A stretch of DNA of 64,000 nucleotides, from contig MNCI01007858.1 in NCBI GenBank assembly GCA_015680685.1, positions 188,513 to 252,512 of the forward strand. The letters are read 5' to 3'. The translations under genes and the position numbers were made by a program. Source of the stretch: Gnetum montanum (lineage: Eukaryota > Streptophyta > Gnetopsida > Gnetales > Gnetaceae). The notes beneath the pieces were generated by a model. That model was not told the origin of the DNA and made no database searches. It saw only the letters and a program-made list of their open reading frames with translations. Below are positions 1 to 12,353 of this stretch, piece after piece. Positions within the stretch are counted from its first letter, which is position 1, and each line of letters opens with the position of its first letter.

Positions 1-253
1 GGATTATTCCATGCTACTAGAACTCCCATAGAAATTGACTATCGAGCTACTTATAGATGTTGGTGATCTCTTATGCATCTAGCTTAAAGGACTTTTTCAG
101 AACCACCTTTGAAATTGGCAAAGTTGAGTTGAATAATACAAGTGGTAGAATGGAGGTGCTTGGGTTCTACAAATTCGACCTCGATATGGATGACATCCAG
201 TAATGCCCAAGGTTTAGCAAAAAGTGTGTTAGTTTTTGTGGAAACATGAAAAT
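1..253 (-). pseudogene. Germin-like protein pseudogene, C-terminal half
   Basis: Read on the minus strand from 253 towards 1, one frame gives the second half of a cupin of the germin-like family, which are secreted apoplastic glycoproteins, often manganese-binding oxalate oxidases or superoxide dismutases. Visible are the second germin box (FPQKLTHFLLNLGH, carrying the last metal-binding His), a segment like the usual NPP-I/V-S-DDVL region (LPISKVVLKKSFKLD) and the usual end (LDSQF). Three in-frame stops break it. It continues the half at 5071-5530, and the copia element at 254-5070 lies exactly between the two. The family assignment is firm from motif order; the gene is dead. Confidence 0.85.
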
Positions 254-565
254 TGTCAACCTCTAAGCCTATGCACTACTAGCCTATACATTGCTAGCCC
301 TATGTAAAAAAAAGTAAACAAAACAAAAAAATAGGGACAAATAGAGGCAACTCAATTTCCCACATTTTATTCAACTAATAATGGCCTTTAAATTAGCAAA
401 TACATTAATGGAAAATAAAAATTGAATCCTAATATGAAACAACTTCTATAATGACCATCCCTTCAACTTCTAAAGAATGAAAATAGTAATCAAATTCCTA
501 ATGATAGTACCTAAATACTAGGACAAACAAAAAAAATCATGTTTAATAATTAAACATATTTAACA
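254..565 (-). repeat. 3' LTR of copia-1
   Basis: It aligns with 4691-5070. On the sense strand it runs from TGTTAAATATG to TTGACA, so it has the TG...CA ends. It holds one copy of a 24-bp unit that is present about four times in the other LTR, which explains most of the length difference. Confidence 0.85.
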
Positions 566-578
566 TCCTCCCATAAAT
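566..578 (-). other. Polypurine tract of copia-1
   Basis: The sense strand reads ATTTATGGGAGGA directly before the 3' LTR start TGTTAA. This is the expected primer position for plus-strand DNA synthesis. Confidence 0.8.
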
Positions 579-589
579 TGAAAGTTTGC

Positions 590-1040
590 AAACTATCAAT
601 TTAATAAGAATCATTTAATGTGTAGACTCCAAGCTACTTTCTCAGCCTCTAGAATGTTGATAACTTGAGGGGTTTCATTAGAATATCAGTGACTTCATCT
701 TCACTCTTATAAAACATCAAATCAATAGTACCATCATTACATAGATCACACAAGAAGTGAAATCTTACATCAATATGCTTGCTTCTTCCATGTAGCATAG
801 GATTTTTGGATAACTTATGGTACAATTATTGTCACAGAAAATTGTAGTAGCCCTCTCTTACTTGAAATATAGCTCATTAAGAATTTTTCTTAGAAAAATA
901 GCTTGGCAAGCACAAGATATTATAGCAACAAATTCAACCTCTATGGTTGACAATATAACAATTGATTTCTTCTTAGATTACCATGAAACAACCCATGTTC
1001 CCATCATAAAATCATATTCCAAAGTGCTCTTCCTATCATC
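590..1040 (-). pseudogene. copia-1 RNase H domain, degenerate
   Basis: Minus-strand reading shows the typical copia RNase H landmarks: a DSDYVRD-like start, DDRKST, WVVSWxSKK and LSTIEVEFVA, followed by CDN. Several stops interrupt it. It follows the reverse transcriptase in the usual order and stops just before the PPT. Confidence 0.75.
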
Positions 1041-2300
1041 TTGATCTCTTACATAATCACTATCAATAAATCTTACAAAATCAAATTTCTTACCTTTCTT
1101 GAAAAATAGCCCAAAATATTTAGTCCCTTACATGTAATGAAATATTCTTTTAGTAGCCAACAAATGCATCTTCTTTGGATACTCTATGTATCTACTGATA
1201 TTACTCACAACATGCATTTTATTGGGTTTTGTTGTATTCAAATACATTAGACTACCAACAATTTTCTTGTTTATGTAGACTCCCAACATTATGATCTTCG
1301 TTTAGCCCCAAGCCAATCTCAATTGAAGTCCTTATAGGATTGCAATCCTTCATCTTAAACGTCTCCAAAATTTCTCTAACATACTTATTTTAAGAAAGAA
1401 AGATCCCAATGTGAGATTACACTAATTTCATGTCAAGATAGTAATGAATTTTTCCAAGATCAATAATTTCAAACTCATCCATCATTGACTTCTTAATTTT
1501 TTCAAACAAATCACTATCATTCCTAGTGAAAATAAGATCATGAGCATATGAATATACAATGAGCACTTTTCCTCCATTAATCATTGTAAAAAGTGTATGC
1601 TCATATCGACATTTTTGAAATCCCTCCTTAGAAAAATAGGTATTTATACAACTGTATCAAAATCTTGGAACTTGTTTTATTCCATACAAAGACTTTTTTA
1701 ATTTATAAACCTTGTGCTCACTACCAAGCTTCACAAAACTATGGGGTTGATTAATAAATACTTGTTCCTCCAAGTCTCCATGCAACAATGCAAACTTGAC
1801 ATCAATTTGGAAGATAGGCCATGGAAGAATGCAAACTATATCATGACTTGGAATAGGAGAAAAGACTTCTTTATAGGAAATCCTATATTATTGCTTGTAT
1901 CCCTTAGCCACCAATCACACCTTATCCTTGTCAAATTCATTGGTCTCCTTTAGTTTTGTTTGAAAGACCCACTTCACACCAAAGGTTTTGTGTCCTTTTG
2001 GAAGATCAACTAACTCCTAAGTACCATTTCTCTAAATGGATTCAATTGCATCTTCCATTTCCTTTTCTAATTTTGATTCTTTAATAGTACTTTCAAACGT
2101 TGTGGGATCACAATTTGCAAACAAAACAAAGTGGGTAACTGGATCATCAAATTGGTCAATCCTAATCATCTCATAATCCATCATCCATAAGGGTCTTTTT
2201 TGAATATGGAGAGATTTAGCTATTGCTACTATTGGTGAAGTCTTAGCCTCCATAGTTCTTTGTGCTTCAAAGTCTATAATTCTAGGTTTTGTAGTTTCAT
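1040..2300 (-). pseudogene. copia-1 reverse transcriptase domain, degenerate
   Basis: An open stretch at 2032-2253 carries the entry to the copia RT (FESTIKESKLEKEMEDAIESI-like). Near 1535-1565 the catalytic box, normally LYVDDLIFTG, reads SYAHDLIFTR, so one catalytic Asp is lost. Multiple stops and frameshifts are present. The role was RNA-dependent DNA synthesis; this copy cannot perform it. Confidence 0.8.
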
Positions 2301-2349
2301 GTGTTGTAGAGTCTACAATTTTAGTGTCAAAAATAATTGAAGTAGGCTA

Positions 2350-3350
2350 TTATCCATTCCAATTCCAAGTGCTCTTCTCATCAAAGATGACATCTTTGCT
2401 AGTCACAATATTCTTTGTTAGAGTATTATATAATTTATATGCTTTGTATGCTTCACTTATGCCAAAAAACCCACATTTTTCACTCTTATCCTCTAGCTTC
2501 TTCCTCTTCTCATTGGGGATATGTGCATAGGAAATGCAACCAAAGATTCTAAAGTGATCCATTGTAGGTTTCCTCCCACTCCAAGCCTCTTTTGGTATCA
2601 TGTTTTGAACAACAAAGGTGGGACTTATATTTAAAACATGGATGCCCCAATTTACAGCCTCCAACTAGAAACTCTTTGGAATAGTTCCTCTTTCCAAGAG
2701 GCTTCTCACAATATTGAGGATGGTTCTATTTTTCCTCTTTGATACACCATTTTTTTTGTGGTGTATAGTGGGCTATTAGTTCTCTCTTAATTCCATGATT
2801 CTTACAAAAAACATCAAAATATTTTGAAAAATATTCTCCTCCATAATCTATACAAAGAGTCTTAATGATCTTTCCAAACTTATTCTCAACACGTTCCTTG
2901 AAGCTTTTAAATGCATTAAATGCTTCAAACTTCTCCCGAAAAAAGTAAATGCAATGTTTTCAAGTATAATCATCAATGAAGTTGATCAAGTACCTCTTAC
3001 CTCTATTTGAAGATGGTTTTATTACCCCATTAATGTTACAGTGAACTAGCTCAATGACATTATTTGCTCTCCATGATTTTCCTTAAAAGAATTGAGAATG
3101 ATGTTGTTTATCAACAACACATTATTCATAGACTCCAAAAGGAGTTATAATTTGAGGAAGATTGGTCATCATATTATTCTATTGCAGAGTCTTTAATCCT
3201 CCAAAATTCAAGTGGGTATAGCAAAAATGCCAAAGCCATGCTATGTCTTTTACTTCAGCCTTTAGGCAAGATTGAGCACTTTCAATCCTTAATGGAAATA
3301 ATCTTTTGGAGCTCATTTGAACAACCACAATAGCTCCGCTTGAAGGATCA
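2350..3350 (-). pseudogene. copia-1 integrase, degenerate
   Basis: The open stretch 2350-2664 contains PKEAWSGRKPTMDHFRIFGC, the hallmark of the copia integrase C-terminal part, followed by the linker into RT (YNTLTKNIVTSKDVIFDE). Upstream, frames between 2700 and 3340 resemble the integrase core but are interrupted by stops. No intact D,D35E triad can be read in one frame. Confidence 0.8.
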
Positions 3351-3356
3351 TAAATT

Positions 3357-3640
3357 TCACAAGAATCCTTCTGAATGGTTATTACATAACCCTTTTCTTG
3401 TAATTGACCAGCACTTTAACAAATTTATTTTCAAATCAAAAACATAAAAAACGTTGGAAATTGTTTCTACAAAATCATTCTTTGTTCTAATGTTAATGCT
3501 CCCATTTTCCATTACATTTATAGTAGAACAATCACCAAAACTTACTGTAGAATGAAAATTTTTATCTATGTAAGGAAAAGATGACTTACATCCACACATA
3601 TGATTGTTGTATCTAGTATCCACATACCATACATCTAATT
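3357..3640 (-). pseudogene. copia-1 protease, active site altered
   Basis: The frame at 3357-3623 matches the copia aspartic protease region: NNHMCG, STVSFGD, FVETISNVFYV and NLLK. The catalytic DTG has become DTR near its start, which would inactivate it. In this family the enzyme releases gag and pol products from the polyprotein. It lies between gag (upstream) and integrase (downstream) as expected. Confidence 0.85.
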
Positions 3641-3647
3641 GAGACTC

Positions 3648-4578
3648 TCAATTGCATTGAACCACCATCAGTAAAGTCTTAAACTCCTTCTCTTCTACAA
3701 AATTTAATTTCTCTCCTTTGTCATTAGGTAGTTCAGTGTAGCATTTAGAATAATAGTGTTTGCATTTATGACATCTAAAGCATTCCACCATAGATTTATC
3801 AACTTGTCTTGTGCCTTTGCCTCGAAATTTATCATCATCCCCTTTGAAATATTTGTTGTCATCTCTATTGCCTTGATCTCCTCTTCCTCTTCCTCTACCT
3901 CTACCTCTACCTCTTCCTCTTAAGGAATAAGCAAAAGTAAAATCCTTCAAAGCTTACTCTTCAGAAGTTGAATTTCAATTCATCTTTTGTTTATGGACTA
4001 ACAAAGAACTTAGAAGTTCATGAAGGGAAAGTGCGTCAACATCTTTGGATTCTTCAATTGAACAAATAACATAATCAAACATGGGGATAGGTAATGCAAT
4101 AGCTTTTCAACAATAATCACATCATCTTCTCACCATGAAATCATATGTTATTGGCTATCCCCATTGTCCTTGCACAATAGCTAGTACCAGACTCCCCATC
4201 TTTCATCTGTAGAGTCTCAAAATCCCTTTTCAAGCCTTGAAGCTATGCACACTTTACTCTCAAAGACCCTTGATATTTTTTCTTCATATAATTCCAAATA
4301 TCCTTGGAAGTTTCTTTGCTAAGAATAGTCTCCAAGGTATAATGATGAATTACTTGAAATAATTAATTCTTTGCCTTTAAATCATTCAGCCTCAGGCCCT
4401 CTAACTCCTTTCCTTATTCATTTGTGAGTGTAGCCTCAGCTATGAGTGATACTACACCATCTTCAACAACTTGCCAGTACTTCTTAGACTTCAAGAAATT
4501 TTCCATCAAAATGCTCTAATGGTCATAGTGACCATCAAAACATGGGATGGTACGTTGTACAAAATTTTTAGAGGCCAT
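3648..4578 (-). pseudogene. copia-1 gag, degenerate, with zinc knuckle
   Basis: The likely start is the ATG at 4578-4576 (MASKNFVQ, then FDGHYDH), which matches the usual copia gag beginning. A Trp codon expected shortly after it is a TAG stop. The C-terminal part at 3648-3950 has an Arg-Gly run followed by a CX2CX4HX4C zinc knuckle (CFRCHKCKHYYSKC), used by gag to bind RNA. The middle is frameshifted. Identification rests on both ends of the protein. Confidence 0.85.
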
Positions 4579-4674
4579 TTATGCACTACTATGCTCTTCT
4601 CTCAAGCCTTCTAAATTGCGTGCACTACTATGCTTTTCTCTTTAGCCTCTGAACTTGGGCTTTAGCCTCCTAAA

Positions 4675-4690
4675 CCAAGATTCAATACCA
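4675..4690 (-). other. Primer binding site of copia-1
   Basis: The sense strand reads TGGTATTGAATCTTGG next to the 5' LTR. It is a diverged form of the initiator-tRNA-Met site TGGTATCAGAGC common in plant copia elements. Confidence 0.65.
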
Positions 4691-5070
4691 CTATTAGCCT
4701 ATGAGGATATGCACTACCAACCTACACATTGCTAGCCTCAAATAAAGAAAACAAAACAAACAACAAAATAGAACAAAATAGGGGCAAACAGAGGAAACTC
4801 AATTTCTCACATTTTATCCAATTGATAATGGCTTTTAAATAGGCAAATACATCAATGGAAAATAACAATTGAATCCTAATATGAAGCAACCTCTATAATA
4901 GTTGACGCTTCAACTTATATAATGGTTAACCCTTCAACTTTTGTAATGACCAACCCTTCAACTTCTGTAACAAAAAACCCTTCAACTTTTGAAGAACAAA
5001 TATAGCAATGGAATTCGTAAAGACTATGAAAGACAAAAAATGCATGTTCAACAATTAAACATATTTAACA
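4691..5070 (-). repeat. 5' LTR of copia-1
   Basis: It aligns along its length with 254-565 and its outer end, TGTTAAATATG on the sense strand, is identical. Its inner end is mutated (AATAG instead of TTGACA). It is longer than the 3' LTR because of a 24-bp tandem expansion at 4901-4996. Confidence 0.85.
4901..4996. repeat. 24-bp tandem repeat, about four units, inside a copia LTR
   Basis: The unit is built around CCCTTCAACTTTTGTAATG. The partner LTR has a single unit near 455-480, so the expansion happened after or during insertion of this copy. Confidence 0.8.
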
Positions 5071-5530
5071 AGAATATCACTAGCATTCAAAGTTGGAACA
5101 GCTTGTTGCTTGTGTCTACAAATCCCACCAAAACTAGGTAGCCTTTTATTAGAAACACAAATTCTGTGGCTCGGGGATGGTTATGTGGTGGAACCACGAT
5201 GCCCTGGCTGAAATCAATGTGAGTAAGAGTGAGACCCTGCATGTTGCCACCCGACAGATTCATGATCATTGTGGGTGTTACCACGCTCCCAAATAAGGTG
5301 CTGGGCATTCCTTGCTTTGCCGGTGCTAATGTTTTGAAATCTTGTGGCAGCATTGGCATCGAAGCAGGGGACCCCGTTTATGAATATGCCCTTTTCATTT
5401 ACATTGTCTGCCACACAGAAATCCTACAGCAGATCAGGATCCGCTGCATTCATCGCTTGCAATAGTGCCGCTGTGGCAACAAACAATGCCAACAAGGTCT
5501 TAATTCTTATTGTTATTGTCTCTTACTCAG
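5071..5530 (-). pseudogene. Germin-like protein pseudogene, N-terminal half
   Basis: On the minus strand a hydrophobic leader (IKTLLALFVATAALLQA) is followed by the mature start ADPDLL-stop-DFCVAD, where the family has Gln; CAG has become TAG. The two disulphide cysteines are visible (DFC and GVPC). After a frameshift near FDANAA the reading continues at 5087-5359 with FGSVVTPTMI, THIDFSQG and germin box 1 (PPHNHPRATE), giving two His and the Glu ligand. It ends in NKLF, then another frameshift, at the copia insertion. No start ATG remains at the expected place. The family is certain; this copy is broken. Confidence 0.88.
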
Positions 5531-5585
5531 GCTTGTTCTCTTCTTTCCTTGAAGACTGGGTGCAAAGTTATCATTTTGGGCATGG

Positions 5586-5592
5586 ATTTATA
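5586..5592 (-). promoter_or_regulatory. Candidate TATA box of the germin-like pseudogene
   Basis: The sense strand reads CTATAAATCC about 70 bases upstream of the signal-peptide frame, a normal plant spacing for TATA box, short 5' leader and start codon. Confidence 0.5.
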
Positions 5593-5599
5593 GCATAGA

Positions 5600-8500
5600 G
5601 AGGGAGTCTGCAATTGCAGTTATTGGTATTTTGCTACATGTTTGCTGAGTCATGTTTCCTTAACCAGAAAGTGAGTGTGACTTGCGAGCTGCTTGTTTCG
5701 TCATTTGTGGAATTATTTTTGCTGTTACTGATTCACCAAAAAGGAAGACTGTTTCGTGTCCAGAATAACAAGTGTATTTATTTATTTATTTTGGACTATT
5801 ATCGGCACAGTTCAACGGTGTACCGGTTCTCCATGACTAGGAATGGATGGAATGGGTAAAAGGCAGTAGGAGAGAAAAATTTAAGGTTTTTCTTGGACAG
5901 AAGCGATTTGCATTATCCATAACAAACCAAAATCTAAACGACAAGACAATAATCAAATTAATCACCATGGCCTTCGTTCATAATACCTGAAAAATTGTCC
6001 ATTGACACGTACCAATGCTGAATTTTGCAATCAAACTCTCTTCTTATAAGACATTTTTACCAGCTCCAAGATTAAACAGTGGTTTATTACAAGATCTAAA
6101 TTAGTGCTAGAAAAATCATCTACCAGGACTTTCTAGCCATGAACTCAGGTATCAAACTCTCTTCATTTTGACCAGCCTAAACAATGACCTATTACAATAA
6201 CTAAATTAATTGCAATTGACTCCATCCACATTGCTTTAAAAGTCATTCACCTGCACGTTTCAGAACTGTCCTGGAATCAAACTCGCTTCTAAATAATGCA
6301 GAACAGATTTTCACCAAGACTAAACAATGATTTATTGCTCTATTCGGCATACGTCATTATTGGCTGTGTTGTGAATAATAAAATAAGTCACGGATTTGCA
6401 GCTGTGGCTTAATAGTTTGATTCGCTACCAATTTTTCTTCCGTATGTTTCCTTTCAATTCAATGACATTTTACTACATCATTCAACAAAGCTACTTTTGT
6501 CTTTCCACCCATGAAATAATGATAGATACTTTATTTGTTAAGAGGTAGTATTATTTATTGAATCAATTTATTTGACATATATTTGACCTTTCAAGAAGGT
6601 AATAATGTAGTTATCACATTATCAATTAACCATAAGAGGGAACAATTTGATGAAATTGAAACTGAAATTTATTGAACCAATTAATTTAGGATTATCATTG
6701 GAATGCTCAATGCTTACTTGTTAAGCTTAATTATTTTTTGAGTGGCTATTTCCAAATTCAAAGACACTTCTTACAACTCCAACAACTCAACCAAATTTGT
6801 AATTATAAAATCCCACTTATGTTTAATTAGTTAATCATCCAAAATAAGCATAAAGAAAATCTTTGGTAGACCATAAAAATAGATATAAAAGGATAAAAAG
6901 CCTATAAATGAAACATTAAGCAAAAGTAATAAATATGTCTAGGTGAATGCTTCCAAGATTTGAGGCATGGATCAAAAAAATGTTCATACATGTTTAAAGA
7001 TTAATATAAAAATCTAAATTGGCCATAAAAATATTAGTGACCCCAAAACAAAGGAGACTTTCAACTACAAGTTATAAAAAAGGAAACTTACGATGAAGCC
7101 ATGACCAAAATGAAAAGAAGAGATTATAACAACAAAAGAACAAGAACTATAATTAACTAATAAATATATACATATAAGGCTTGAGACTAAAATCAACTGA
7201 AAATATATGAAACATAAAAGAGAGAATCATTTGAAACATGTCTCTCAAATGTCATAAATGAAATTGAAATTGAAGCTTTAATACATTTGAAGACCCATAG
7301 GATCTATTGGAGAGATATTACATTTTCATAAAAAATAAAGATAGACTCTAAAAATTAACCAAGCACCAATGGGAGCAACAAAAAAAAAATCATACAAGTT
7401 TTTTGTTATAACATTATAATGTTGCCTCAAATAGGTAGTCATATCACAAAAAAAGAAACATATGTAACTCATCTTCAAACACTCTTGAGTTGCACAACCT
7501 ATAAATGTATGTCTTGGGAGAGTTGAATCCATCTTCCACTTTCAATTCTAAGATGATGAGAACTTAAGCAAAGCATGTTGATAGCATCCCAATACTTGAT
7601 TGGGATAGCATCTAAGAGAGTGATCTTTTTCATCTAGTTTATTCGATCTAATGTAATGTAAATAAAAATGTATCTTGTCTTCTACATGACACAACATGTG
7701 TGTTAAAACCTTTGCTTCAACTAATTGGTGAATATGCTTAGGATTGTACTGCACATCCTCCTAAGAGATATTCCATTTTCCTAACCATTATATCCACTAA
7801 AAATACCAATTGTGGCCTCTCAAATCCTCAAGAACTATTTTAGAGAATTTATCTTGCCTTGAGATATGCCAGTTATGAGTGTATGTAATGAATTGACACA
7901 AGGATTTTACTTTTAAAGGTAATAAATCACATTCACATAATAACATTAACTAAGGAATTTATGTTTTCATCTTTAATTCATTGAGAGGAAAATTTTTTGG
8001 TCAAGAGATAAAATATTAATGTTGGAAAAAAAAACGTGCATGAAATCCAAATTAGAACCAAATACCAATAGACCTCCTTACTCCACCTAGCCCTAGTAAC
8101 ATTTAAATAAGAGAGGAGGTTAGTATAAATTGAGTGGGAAACCTTGGCACCGCCTTTGGCTAAATGAAGGGCTAGTCTTATGGTGGCTAGGTAAAGGCAT
8201 GTTGGCTTGCCAAACATGTTAGTATGCACAAAAATTCCAATATTCAAGAGCACACATCAAACATTGATCCAAACATCTCATGAATCTACTAGCTTCAATT
8301 TCCCACTCTACTCATGAACCTATAAAAAAGGAGACTAAAATGCACCTCACTTAGTTTGAAATGTGTGAATTATTATCTTGTGCACCTATTCCAATTTCTA
8401 AACCAAATGCCAAACTACCATGTGCATGGACTTATTATTAGTCTTAAACTAAACTACAAGTGTTATAGGTGCTACCAAAGACTCAACTATAATATTTTGG

Positions 8501-11500
8501 AGTTAATAAACAAAAGGAATAATGAGTCATAGATCACCCTCTCCTATAGGATGGGGCCTACAATAAAAACTACACTACTGCATCCTACTAAAGATCAAAT
8601 ACAAAACATCTTTACAAAGCCCATCTCTAATTAACCATATAACTTGAAGCTAGCTCTTAACAACCAAAATCCAAATGAGCATCAAAACAAGGCAACCAAA
8701 CATTGATATGGAGGAATATAAAAAAAAGCATTCAACATGTCCAAATAACTTGCAAGATTGAACAATCATCTTCAAATCAAAATTGACATGCCAACATAGG
8801 CTAGGTCTAATAAACTAAGTTGAATGGTGGCTCAAAGGTTATTAAAACATGTTAAACTAAGCTTTAGTAGTAATAAAGTACAAAGAATGACAAAACTGGG
8901 ATACCACGACTTATAGTTATTTCCTAAAACCTTACCATAACTCATGGTATTCAAAAATACCAACTAACAGAAACTACAAAGAAAATCCTCAATCACAATG
9001 TAACTACGACCAAACCACAACTCATGGTGATAGACAACAACTTGACCATGATGTGTTGTTAACTAGAATTCACACAAACAACTTAATATCATAAAAATGA
9101 CAAAGGAAAGATGCATTAAAAATCATGATGATAGATTATAATCTAACCATGACCTCTGATTATTACGAAAACTCACAAAATAATGCAAAATGATGAAATT
9201 GACAATGGAGACTCAACCATGAGCTTACCATGACTCATGGTGATCAACCATGACTAGACCATGACTCATCATGTTTTCGGTTTTTAGATATAGAGATGGA
9301 AAAATGCATAGCATGGCTAAAGAGAGATCACAACCTTGCCATGACCATGACTTATGGTCAATGCCAACAATCATACCATGCTTTCTGTTGAATTATGCTT
9401 GCTAACAAATTTTGAAAAAAGTTCAAAATAACAAAAGGATACATATAAATGATCACCAATTGACAAGGAAGACCAAGGACATAGAAAATAAGGCTCAGCA
9501 AGTGTAATCAACACATCAAACTTGGTTAAAATTGATCAATAAGGCATTGACATCACAAAGGGGTCCAAACACTAAGAGGATTTGTATAAAAACTCCCAAA
9601 ATGGTGAAGACTTGAAATCTCATGAAATAGCCAGAACCTGATAGAATTTATGTTAAGAAAAACATAACGGAAACTTAAAACTAGTCAAATAAGCAATACC
9701 TATGCCCCAAAATAGTTGGTAAATTAATTCTCAAAAAACCCTTAAAATCCAAAATTGGTGAATCACATAAAATTATATAAAAAGGAAACAAAAATTTATG
9801 CATAAAAATTAAATAGTATTACCATGTGCAAAGTAGGATTCAAATCCCAATAAATATTTTTATAGATTAGAGAAGATTAAACAATACCCAGCCCTCACTA
9901 AATTTGCATAAAACCCTATGATCCGAAATGAATAGGAAAATTACTAAGATTATTCACCCTAAAGATTAAAGCACAAATCCACTACGAAACATAAAACTCA
10001 ACCATGAACTCTTGTGATTCCACACTCATGGACCAACAAAGATCTATGCACCACCACTTCTAAATTTTTATGTTTAACATAGGCTAGGTCTAATAAACTA
10101 AACATGTTAAATTTGACATTATCACATCCACTTCTACCATCAAAATTCCTCCTCATCCCCTTCCCATGCATGGTAGGAATCTTGCTAGTTTTGACCAATG
10201 GGATTTATCATATGAAATGTAGTACAATCTAGAAATAAGCTTCAAAGTTGATGTTGATTAAATTACCAAGAACACTTGTGTATATTGTTGTGTTCAATAA
10301 ATATAAAAGAGATTATAATACATATGATACAAATCAAAACATGCTTCACCATGATGGTAGATAGATAAAATATTTATAATTTTATATTTTATAATTTTTA
10401 TGGATTTTATAAATATAAGGATAAAAAAATATAAACATGCACACATTAAAATCCCTCTTGGGGATAGGTGTAATGCTCCTATTGTAATTCCTCTTAGGGA
10501 TAGATGCAAGACCACACACGAAATGTAATAAAAATGTCACAACCTCGATGGTCCAACACCATGTCATACAGTTATTACCTTCCTCGATAAAGATGAATCA
10601 TCTCAGCTCAATGAAACATAAATGAAACTGATATTTCTAGTATTTTAATATTTTAAGACATCAGTAGTAAAAAACAAATGGAAAACCATGAGCTTTATTT
10701 ATTGTGCAAACACTGGACTTTGCATTGACTAAACTATTCTAGGCTGTATAAGCAAGGTAGGACCTTGACAGTGTTTAGTTGCACTTGTGAATGCAACAAC
10801 TCAAAATACACACATAATAAGGATAAAAATTAACTTACCCAAGGGAAGAAGAGCTCTTCATACAAACTAGATACAAAAAGTCAAGATGAAATGAATGATA
10901 TATCTATCATATGTGTAAGAACTCATCCGAGGTATTTATAGTTGCTGTGAAATAATGGAAGAGGTTTTCCAATGCCTAGACATCAATGAAGGTTCATAAA
11001 TGTAGCCCAAGATAATCCTAGTAACATCAAATGTAAGGAAATATAAACTAGGCCTAGTAGAGGGTGTTTTAATGCCCCTACAATAATGCACGAGGCACAT
11101 CTACATGAAGACGGAATCATCCTAAAGAGCTTTGAATTATGTACAAAACCTCAAATTTTTACATAGGGTATTAAGATGCATCTCAAGAGACCAAGAGCCT
11201 TTACCAAACATGTTAGAATATAAACACAGAGAACATGAAACACTTTCCAAATCTAGGACTTACAATAGACATAAAAAATGCCACTAGATGCTTCATCATC
11301 GACAACAATATTTTAGATTTTTATAGACTTTTGGTAGTTGATCCTAACCATGTCCCAAAGGGTAAAAATTTGTTTCAATAATTCTAGTAGCATTTAAAGG
11401 TCTAAAATGACAAGTTTTCCCAACGTTAGCATCACCCTTCATCACCTATAATTCTAAAATAAAAAACCTATCTTTTAAACCTAATTTTTCCATCATTGGA

Positions 11501-11744
11501 CCTCTCATGATCAATCTACATCATTCCCAAGGCAATAGAAATTAGTTTCAACAATCCTAGAGGCCTTGAGAAGCTTGAAAATAGCAAGAATCACTCAAGT
11601 AATGCTAAGTGGTAACATTGTAAAGTGAGAATGGGGAAAGAGTTTGGATAAACAAGGATCTTACTTGGAAGGAACTTGCAAAAAGAACTGAAGAATGAAA
11701 AAAGTTGAGGTAGCTAGTGAAAAAGGTTTTGAAGCATACCTAAA
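5600..11744. other. AT-rich intergenic DNA, no gene recognised
   Basis: Short open frames are scattered on both strands (for example 7978-8253 minus), but none shows a domain I recognise. Around 8890-9390 short CCATGA and TCATGG words recur irregularly. At about 10447-10510 a piece of some 30 bases (CCTCTTGGGGATAGGTG) occurs twice in tandem with changes. I see no RNA gene and no clear transposon domain. Confidence 0.6.
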
Positions 11745-12353
11745 TTAAATTTATCAAAGAGTTCAACATTGAAGAAGCTTTACTAGATTTTTCCATCATC
11801 ATGTAGAGCTTTTATTGCAAATTTAAATTTTTTCTCAAATAACAAAAAATAAAAATAGAAAAAAATTTCAGTATAGTGTCACCCCGAAAGTCAAGGAAAA
11901 ATATATGGATGTAGCACATATCAAATGGGATCTGGGAAAATAGCATAAAGATCTTGAACAAATCTTACATACAATAGCTAAGCAAGTTGTACATTCACAA
12001 TAATAGGGTGCTCAGAAGACTTGGTTTGATGATAATTACATGTAGGCTAAATAGAATATTAAGAATACAAACATGAGTTGCAAAAAAAGTTTAGTTAAGG
12101 AATATAAATACTTGATTAAAAACAAGAAAAGAAAATTTATGAGGGAGTAGCATCAATATTTTTCTTACATCACTAAAAAGGAATCTAGATAATTTTGGCA
12201 ATATTTTCATTATAAATCATCTTCATCATTTAATTTATGTTTTCTAGATATTTTATCATTTTATGATAAACTATTTACAAGAGAAGATGATAATTCTACT
12301 ACTATTATATAGTAATCATCTCTCCAATTCACTCTTCAAGAAGTTACAAAGGG
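11745..12353 (+). mobile_element. Old non-LTR retrotransposon (LINE) relic, first segment
   Basis: The plus-strand frame, with several stops, leads into the start of a LINE reverse transcriptase: SLQFTLQEVTKG just before the insertion of element A and TKKLVSSKVVDLYGLYVELLK just after it at 29396. This matches the pattern of LINE RT entries, where a helix ending in KA-x-D-x-x-GL-x-x-E-x-x-K precedes the polymerase core. The segment 11745-12078 is repeated at 63690-64000, so this family is dispersed here. It is the target into which element A inserted. Confidence 0.6.

Larger units (their letters stand above)
254..5070 (-). mobile_element. Ty1/copia LTR retrotransposon (copia-1), degenerate, inserted in a germin-like gene
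   Basis: On the minus strand the order is 5' LTR (4691-5070), PBS, gag, protease, integrase, reverse transcriptase, RNase H, PPT and 3' LTR (254-565), which is the copia order. The flanking pentamers are AAAAT (249-253) and AGAAT (5071-5075), a target duplication with one mismatch. The interrupted germin-like frame resumes directly across the element, which confirms the ends independently. All coding regions carry stops and frameshifts, and both the protease and reverse transcriptase active sites are altered, so the copy is old and inactive. Confidence 0.9.

Noticed and set aside
7978-8253. Minus-strand frame of 91 codons as a possible gene
   Set aside because: No domain, no start context, no neighbours and AT-rich composition; length is within what chance allows here.
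8890-9390. Region rich in CCATGA and TCATGG words as a possible binding-site cluster
   Set aside because: Spacing and sequence are irregular and the words are short; it may be a decayed simple repeat. Kept only as a note.
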